In this document: piece by piece, positions 62,201-64,000 of the stretch
Numbering within the stretch: position 1 is the first letter of the stretch
How the letters are laid out: the number at the start of each line of letters is the position of its first letter
Source of the DNA: Nannobrachium achirus
Taxonomy: Eukaryota > Chordata > Actinopteri > Myctophiformes > Myctophidae
Length of the DNA stretch: 64,000 bases
Assembly: GCA_963921795.1 (NCBI GenBank)
Contig: OY997644.1
Span: forward strand, 1,297,334 to 1,361,333
Direction of reading: 5' to 3'
The notes under the pieces: model-generated
Database searches by the model: none
What the model saw: only the letters and a program-made list of their open reading frames with translations
What the model was told of the DNA's origin: nothing
Translations under genes and position numbers: made by a program

Positions 62201-64000
62201 GCAGCAGCAGGAGCAACATTAGGGACTTTAAGCAAGGACGGCTACGGCAGTCGGCTCCGGTAACCAGAAATTGATCAGTGCTCGATAGGCAGAAACTACC
62301 TTTCCACGTATTGTCCAGGGGTGTCAATTGGATATGGCAGGGGTATGCAGCTGCCATACCCTGGGTCCAGGGGGGGAAATACAAGTTACTTTTAAATATA
62401 GTAAATCCATGAATGTCTCTTTGTCTATCTGTGCTGGTTATTATGTTGTTAAATTACAGTAAAATAACTACAAATGCAGTATTTAACAAAATGGTCACTT
62501 TAACAAGGTGGTATAATTATATTCTCCACACTGGTATTAACCCCATCTTGACACAATGGTATATTCAGCTGCACAGGTACAATGCATTATTGTTAATTGT
62601 GGCACGTTTACTAACATGCCAAGTTTAGCTGCACTTAAACAACCATCCCAGGCTGCCATATTCAGCCCAAGAAACCGTAGAAACGGGGGGGAAATAAAAT
62701 GTACTTAAAATAAATGTATCATGCCTGTTGCTAAGGTATGGCAACATGACTGGTGTCGCGCGTGCAAGACACCAGCCATGTTGCCATACCTTAGCTTTTT
62801 CTGAACTGACGCCACTGGTATTGTCCATAACGTCTGCTGCATAAACCAAAGAGTTCAGTAAAAAGGGGGGCTTTTTGCTTAACGATTTTGACTGCTACGG
62901 CGATTGCGTCATAGCAGATGTACTTCCGCCTCGCGGAGCCGTCCTTGCTTAAATTCCCTAGTGTTTTATTCATCCCGTCACCCACCTCCTCTGGGATGTG
63001 ATTGTGCTCCTCCTCCAGCTTACTGGCGCTGCATCTCTCCTCCAAGCTGTGGTCGAGGAGGTCTCCCTTTCCCTGCGGCTCCTCTTCCACCCTGCAGCTC
63101 AGCTCCTCTGAACCCGACACCCGTTTCTCCAGCTCCTCAGAACCCTGCACTAGGGCTGTCACCATTACATGACATTTTACATGATGATCAGTTGCAGATG
63201 GCAGATATTGACGCACTAGGGCATTCATCAAATATTCGAATATCAAAGTCACTATTCGACGTTGTTCACCGAAGTCGAATATTCGCTTTTTAATTTTTTT
63301 AATTGTTTTCTATTTAAAAAAGATATAGTTTATAAAGCTTGGCTAGATAGGAAGTCATAAGAATGAGTTGTCAATGCCCCTGGTGGATACATTTCTTAAT
63401 GCTCTATACCAGGGGTTCTCAAACCTTTTTAGGCCGTGATCCCCAAAATAAACATATTTGAACTGGGGACCCCCACCCTGACAAGCACTTGGAATTGATC
63501 TACATGCTCACAACGCCTCGCAACGCGAGGCGTTGTGAGCATGTAGATCGGCCATTTTCACAATGTTTGCCTCTTGCTTATTTAATATTTGACAGTTTGG
63601 CCAGTCCTGTCAAATATTTGACTATTCGAATACTTTGAGGTCGAATAATTCGAATACTAAAAATCACTATTCATGAATGCCCTATGACACATAACCTAAA
63701 TATACAAAGAAATGACTGCTTACAAGAAAAGAACATTGATAGTGGAAATGGCCGATCTATAAGCTCACAATGTGTCGCAAGTCGCAACACATTGTGAGCT
63801 TGTAGATCGGCCATTTCCGCTATTTTTGAAAATGTTTGAAAATATCAGAACTTTTTTTAACATGGAAACGATTATGACAAAATATTGCGATTATGTCAAA
63901 TAAATGTGATTAGACGATTATGTAATAATTGCAATCACGCCTACCCTGCTCCTGTTCCTCCACGTGACTCGGCCGGCCCTCTTCCAGTCTCCTCTCTCTT
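26141..64000 (-). CDS. lsp1: Lymphocyte-specific protein 1 homologue, partial (5' end beyond window); CDS split in about ten exons
   Basis: Reverse-strand exons, 5' to 3', are 64000-63945, 63149-62986, 62097-61957, 55999-55958, 54555-54512, 53477-53393, 51666-51541, 48929-48831, 28831-28748 and 26239-26141, with a possible 18-base exon at 45899-45882. All have GT/AG borders and consistent phases, and join into about 312 residues ending in TAA. The N-terminal part is Glu/Gln-rich. It is followed by blocks that align with what I recall of human LSP1: ITERTECLSRSLKN, then KIDNKLEQYTHAVK, ARQLLTDLP, PGDVLSKKNLWE and GKRYRFLVTGHGKYEKV. LSP1 is an F-actin-binding phosphoprotein of leukocytes, with a caldesmon-like basic C-terminal part, acting in the cortical cytoskeleton and cell motility. 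Introns are packed with transposons; one is about 20 kb. The first exon junction in the window is a hAT insertion. The gene converges on prr33. Confidence 0.88.
26399..27069. repeat. ~670-bp imperfect palindrome in the last lsp1 intron
   Basis: Arms of roughly 330 bases run from GATGTTCTGCCGCAC at the left to GTGCGGCAGAACATC at the right, with the centre near 26755. The left arm has an extra 46-base tandem copy of a segment containing GCATGTGAGGGGTCAAAC. Inner arms (26640-26740 and 26765-26865) are nearly perfect. Confidence 0.9.
27070..28747. other. Last lsp1 intron, remainder
   Basis: Two diverged copies of a GCGCACGATNTGTGC-type segment (about 27365-27480 and 27555-27660) and half of a TA-type MITE (28120-28188) are visible. 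No exon seen. Confidence 0.45.
28748..28831 (-). CDS. lsp1: lsp1 exon (PGDVLSKKNLWE)
   Basis: 84 bases, 28 codons, phase 0. The acceptor is TTGCAG|GAA and the donor is AAG|GTTTGC. IKPGDVLSKKNLWENLGD matches the conserved SKKSLWE block of LSP1 and caldesmon-related sequences. Confidence 0.92.
28930..29420. mobile_element. Copy of the two-hairpin hAT family, ends decayed
   Basis: Short hairpins at 28944-29000 and 29353-29412 flank the phrases GTGTGCAAATCTTTGAATAT and GGGTCCTTCACATGAAAAGG seen at 52.9-53.2 kb. Confidence 0.6.
29580..45470 (+). repeat. Head-to-tail array of ~1.6-kb and ~1.1-kb units (rolling-circle-like element array) in lsp1 intron
   Basis: Units start CTAGAAAA at 29580, 31153, 32746, 34339, 35424, 37017, 38102, 39695, 42255 and 43847, giving lengths 1573, 1593, 1593, 1085, 1593, 1085, 1593, then partial or broken units. 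A different element (41224-42250) separates the eighth and ninth. Most junctions have a stem-loop GTGCTCGCC..GGCGAGCCCAC just before the next CTAG, and each unit begins with TTGTGGGCTCGC, its complement. The end at 45395-45470 carries two stem-loops in a row. Repeated TATAGCGCCCCCCTTTGG motifs fill the units. Short open frames of 60-93 codons recur only because the units do. Confidence 0.9.
41224..42250 (+). mobile_element. Rolling-circle-like element, copy 1, within the array
   Basis: It starts CTAGAAAATGTGC with GTGTGGTTGCTC near the 5' end. It ends with stem-loop GTTGCCC..GGGCAACCACACTAA. It is homologous to 49891-51060 but not to the array units beyond end structure. Confidence 0.5.
45471..45989. 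other. lsp1 intron right of the array
   Basis: Unique sequence containing only the possible 18-base exon at 45882-45899. Confidence 0.45.
45882..45899 (-). CDS. lsp1: Possible 18-base lsp1 microexon (YVDVDP)
   Basis: On the reverse strand the sequence reads CTGTACAG|TATGTG...GACCCG|GTAAGG, with a strong donor and an acceptable acceptor. Eighteen bases keep the phase, and it lies between two confirmed exons in unique sequence just outside the repeat array. There is no homology support, so it may be a chance pair of sites. Confidence 0.25.
45998..46575. mobile_element. hAT MITE (CAGGGACGTGCTGG family), perfect TSD
   Basis: CTCGACTC is duplicated at 45990-45997 and 46576-46583. Ends CAGGGACGTGCTGGG and CCAGCACGTCCCTG. 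It contains a TA-type MITE (about 46172-46430) with a palindrome (46250-46327). Confidence 0.9.
46600..47118. mobile_element. Copy of the 52.8-kb hAT family, left end decayed
   Basis: It has the same two hairpins (46708-46786, 46968-47047) and right end GACGCCCCTG. The left terminal repeat is not recognisable. Confidence 0.6.
47340..47695. mobile_element. Copy of the 62.3-kb hAT family, left end missing
   Basis: A poly-G run (47336-47352) is followed by sequence matching 62390-62817, ending GAACTGACGCCACTG. Confidence 0.6.
48224..48597. mobile_element. hAT-like MITE with hairpin
   Basis: Ends CACTGTTTCCCAAAC and GGAACCACTG. Flanks TATTAGCC and TATTAGTG agree at 6/8. Palindrome at 48474-48553. 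Confidence 0.6.
48831..48929 (-). CDS. lsp1: lsp1 exon (DLINQWVKGGSDG)
   Basis: 99 bases, 33 codons, phase 0. The acceptor is TCTCAG|GAC and the donor is GCT|GTGAGT. The motif GVADLINQWVKG lies just before the ~20-kb intron. Confidence 0.85.
49076..49548. mobile_element. TTAA-flanked MITE, copy 2
   Basis: Terminal repeats AGGTGATACACCATG and complement are flanked by TTAA (49072-49075, 49549-49552). It contains poly-T and poly-G runs and matches 23064-23530 in inverse orientation. Confidence 0.8.
49891..51060 (+). mobile_element. Rolling-circle-like element (Helentron/HINE type), copy 2
   Basis: It starts CTAGAAAATTTGC. GTGTGGTTGCCC near its 5' end is complementary to the 3' stem-loop GTGTTGCCC/GGGCAACCAC, and it ends ACACTAA. 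The body matches 41224-42250, but about 150 GC-rich bases are added near 49945-50095. The class is inferred from end structure; no Rep/helicase gene is present. Confidence 0.5.
51295..51500. mobile_element. MITE (GGGCAACTTTGATGATGG family), first copy
   Basis: The right end, CCATCATCAAAGTTGCCCATCCC, is the complement of the left end of the copy at about 60225-60480. It contains a hairpin at 51318-51376. Confidence 0.5.
51541..51666 (-). CDS. lsp1: lsp1 exon (ARQLLTDLP ... SKKSLFEAGDAW)
   Basis: 126 bases, 42 codons, phase 0 at both ends. The acceptor is TTGTGCAG|GTC and the donor is AAG|GTCCCA. The spacing of ARQ..LP..ASKKS..E.G follows LSP1. It is GC-richer than its surroundings, as expected of coding DNA. 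Confidence 0.88.
51815..52190. mobile_element. hAT MITE related to the element interrupting lsp1
   Basis: It shares the end ATCGTGACAGCCCTA, the phrase TGTCATATCTGCCATGTGCAA and the hairpin flank GTGGAAATGG with 63151-63943. A hairpin is at 51920-51976. Confidence 0.6.
52802..53357. mobile_element. hAT element with two hairpins, near-perfect TSD
   Basis: It begins CAGGGGCGTCACAAGG and ends GCGACACCCCTG. CATGTATG (52794-52801) versus CATGTGTG (53358-53365) is 7/8. Palindromes sit at 52887-52967 and 53210-53288 within inverted subterminal arms. It ends 35 bases from the lsp1 exon at 53393. Confidence 0.8.
53393..53477 (-). CDS. lsp1: lsp1 exon (KIDNKLEQYTHAVK)
   Basis: 85 bases: one base completing a Ser codon, then 28 codons. 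The acceptor is TAAAG|C and the donor is AAG|GTAATG. KKTPPLLTVAKIDNKLEQYT is strongly LSP1-like. A hAT element ends 35 bases past the donor. Confidence 0.92.
53502..54384. mobile_element. MITE with GAGCTGGATATTT ends, host of a nested hAT
   Basis: GACGGAGCTGGATATTT at the left is mirrored by AAATATCCAGCTCTGTG at the right. Internal ATATCC/GGATAT motifs recur. The element is split by the hAT at 53822-54349. Confidence 0.6.
53822..54349. mobile_element. hAT MITE (CAGGGACGTGCTGG family), nested
   Basis: The termini are CAGGGACGTGCTGGCC and GGCCCAGCACGTCCT. Inside is a TA-type MITE (about 53978-54186), which itself carries a palindrome (54046-54126). Relatives are at 2939, 25164 and 45998. Confidence 0.7.
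54512..54555 (-). CDS. lsp1: lsp1 exon (ITERTECLSRSLKN)
   Basis: 44 bases, entering in phase 0 and leaving in phase 2. The acceptor is TTGTAG|ATC and the donor is CAG|GTGAGA. The peptide matches the conserved RTESLNRS region of LSP1. The exon lies between two hAT elements. Confidence 0.88.
54641..55072. mobile_element. hAT element (CAGTGGTTCTCAACC), perfect TSD
   Basis: Termini CAGTGGTTCTCAACCT and AGGTTGAGAACCACTG. GTCTAGAG is duplicated at 54633-54640 and 55073-55080. It carries a hairpin at 54758-54838 and is a sister of 22931-23801. Confidence 0.9.
55073..55957. other. lsp1 intron with decayed two-hairpin hAT
   Basis: A damaged hairpin (55145-55205) and a decayed two-hairpin hAT right half (55620-55935, hairpin 55804-55864) are present. 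Confidence 0.45.
55958..55999 (-). CDS. lsp1: lsp1 small exon (NEMEARVTAESTCT)
   Basis: 42 bases between a strong acceptor (TTCTGCAG) and a strong donor (ACG|GTGAGT), phase 0 on both sides, in the right order within the gene. I recognise no conserved block in its sequence, so it may be a lineage-specific or optional exon. Confidence 0.55.
56075..56471. mobile_element. MITE with ~36-bp terminal repeats and 9-bp TSD
   Basis: The termini start TAACCTGACTGCGCCAGATG and the right arm is its complement with few mismatches. AGATATCTC is duplicated exactly at 56066-56074 and 56472-56480. The 9-bp duplication suggests a Mutator-like mobiliser. An 80-bp relative is at 24419-24498. Confidence 0.85.
56703..56930. 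mobile_element. TA-flanked MITE with central hairpin
   Basis: Terminal repeats TCGTCGTTGTCGGGTG / CACCCGACAATGACGC are flanked by TA on both sides. The palindrome is at 56776-56860. The TA duplication suggests mobilisation by a Tc1/mariner-type transposase. Confidence 0.7.
57424..57589. mobile_element. Fold-back element
   Basis: The left arm (57424-57476, starting ATTAGCCAGTAGCTATGC) is matched by the right arm (57536-57589). The ~60-base centre holds a smaller inverted repeat, TTGCCAAGG / CCTTGGCAA. Confidence 0.8.
57683..58121. mobile_element. hAT-like MITE (CAGGGGTCTTCAAC family), right end decayed
   Basis: The left end CAGGGGACTTCAACAGGGGG and internal sequence match the element at 4006-4393. 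It contains a GATCTACAAGC hairpin at 57813-57890. The right terminus (GGTCCTTGGCCTGAATAGAC) has lost the inverted repeat. Confidence 0.65.
58529..59660. repeat. Repeat with GC hairpin and CCATATATGGAGATCTC minisatellite
   Basis: A perfect GC-rich hairpin (GCTCGGCCGCC/GGCGGCCGAGC, about 58537-58563) between CTAGAAG and GTCTAG is followed by two ~70-base direct copies (58572 and 58812). A degenerate minisatellite built from 'TGCCCATATATGGAGATCTCTGT' pieces follows, to about 59350, with two copies of a GATGTCACAATGA segment after it. Three frames stay open because units are short and stop-poor; I do not regard them as genes. It may be a rolling-circle-type non-autonomous element. Confidence 0.6.
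59675..60124. mobile_element. hAT element, perfect 8-bp TSD
   Basis: The termini are CAGGGGTTTTCAAAG and GGGAACCCCTG. GTTTAGAA is duplicated at 59667-59674 and 60125-60132. It contains a short TA-flanked MITE (59880-60007). Confidence 0.85.
59880..60007. mobile_element. TA-flanked MITE, internally short copy lacking the hairpin
   Basis: Terminal inverted repeats TCGTCACTGTCGG / CCGACAACGACGA are flanked by TA. At 128 bp it lacks the central palindrome present in the ~230-260 bp copies. Confidence 0.65.
60225..60480. mobile_element. MITE (CAGGGGTGGGCAACTTTG family), second copy
   Basis: The left end is CAGGGGTGGGCAACTTTGAT. The palindrome at 60340-60425 has an extended stem (AAAAGAAGCAAAAATAGC and its complement). 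Confidence 0.5.
60481..61956. other. lsp1 intron, partly repetitive
   Basis: An AT-rich TAACGC/GCGTTA repeat occupies 60800-60950. The reverse frame at 60551-60766 has no splice borders. The rest shows nothing recognised. Confidence 0.45.
61957..62097 (-). CDS. lsp1: lsp1 exon (EDRERLNPEQ ... NPFSPMSPTFK)
   Basis: 141 bases, exactly 47 codons, phase 0 at both ends. The acceptor is CCCATAG|GAGG and the donor is AAG|GTAATC. The end, EEQSINPFSPMSPTFK, matches the recalled human LSP1 segment around SPPLSPTTK that precedes the RTESLNRS block. Confidence 0.85.
62316..62817. mobile_element. hAT element, perfect 8-bp TSD, in lsp1 intron
   Basis: It begins CAGGGGTGTCAATTGG and ends GACGCCACTG. GTATTGTC is duplicated exactly at 62308-62315 and 62818-62825. 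A related sequence is at about 47340-47690. Confidence 0.8.
62986..63149 (-). CDS. lsp1: lsp1 exon segment b
   Basis: 164 bases: two bases completing a codon, then 54 codons from QGSEELEKRV to NHIPEE. The donor is GAG|GTGGGT. The acceptor AG (reverse of 63150-63151) is made of the last base of the hAT element and the first base of its target duplication. A second AG four bases further in (TGCAG|GGTTC) would shift the frame and hit a stop. Confidence 0.65.
63151..63943. mobile_element. hAT element interrupting an lsp1 coding exon (candidate intron)
   Basis: The termini are TAGGGCTGTCAC (left) and TAGGCGTGATT (right, reverse strand), flanked by CCCTGCAC (63143-63150) and CCCTGCTC (63944-63951), an 8-bp duplication with one mismatch. 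Internal sequence matches the related element at about 51.8-52.2 kb. It contains a GATCTACAAGC hairpin (63735-63825) and a nested element (about 63218-63685), which itself contains part of a third element with a further hairpin. Confidence 0.8.
63218..63685. mobile_element. Nested element with TATTCGAATA-rich ends inside the lsp1 hAT
   Basis: The left end AGGGCATTCATCAAATATTCG has its complement at the right end (CACTATTCATGAATGCCCTA). The outer hAT sequence resumes on both sides, as judged against the relative at 51.8-52.2 kb. A fragment of a CAGGGGTTCTCAAAC element sits inside at about 63411-63603. Confidence 0.6.
63945..64000 (-). CDS. lsp1: lsp1 exon segment a (5' end cut by window edge)
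   Basis: The reverse-strand reading RERRLEEGRPSHVEEQEQ is open to the window edge and has the acidic/Gln-rich character of the LSP1 N-terminal half. It ends in phase 1 at a GTAGGC donor. That donor straddles the junction between the target-site duplication (63944-63951) and the terminus of the hAT element at 63943. Confidence 0.6.

Overview
The window is vertebrate, most likely teleost fish, nuclear DNA. It has split genes with GT/AG introns, a polyadenylation signal, (CA)n/(TG)n microsatellites, a tRNA-derived SINE and a very dense load of hAT, TA-flanked, TTAA-flanked and rolling-circle-like non-autonomous transposons. There are no operons, CRISPR arrays or bacterial genes.

Two real genes are visible and they converge. 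On the + strand, one giant coding exon (14092-21687) encodes a 2,528-residue proline/serine/threonine-rich protein. Its N-terminal LPKPGKDN block and C-terminal block ([10 protein letters not shown] ... [18 protein letters not shown]) point to a PRR33 homologue. On the - strand, about ten small exons between 26141 and the right edge assemble into an LSP1 (lymphocyte-specific protein 1) homologue. It carries the KIDNKLEQYTHAV, PGDVLSKKNLWE and GKRYRFLVTGHGKYEKV blocks, and its 5' part lies beyond base 64000. The tail-to-tail LSP1/PRR33 pair matches my recollection of the human 11p15.5 order LSP1-PRR33, which supports both names.

Layout. 1-14.0 kb: repeat-rich upstream flank of prr33, with a possible 5' non-coding exon near 6.5-6.8 kb. 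14.1-22.25 kb: prr33 coding exon and 3' UTR. 22.3-25.9 kb: intergenic MITEs. 25.9-64 kb: lsp1, whose introns hold nearly all the remaining sequence. One intron of about 20 kb (28832-48830) contains a 16-kb head-to-tail array of ~1.6-kb and ~1.1-kb units (29580-45470) with features of rolling-circle (Helentron/HINE-like) elements.

Three observations stand out. (1) A 793-bp hAT element with an 8-bp target-site duplication sits inside what looks like a single lsp1 coding exon. Its two junctions supply GT and AG, and removing the interval restores the reading frame with two extra codons, so it is a candidate transposon-derived intron. (2) About 31 copies of a palindrome with core GATCTACAAGC occur in the window, embedded in at least seven different transposon families. 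The outer stem of each copy matches its own host family. (3) The array shows higher-order structure, with a 2,678-bp two-unit repeat. All calls are by reading the sequence; no database search was possible.
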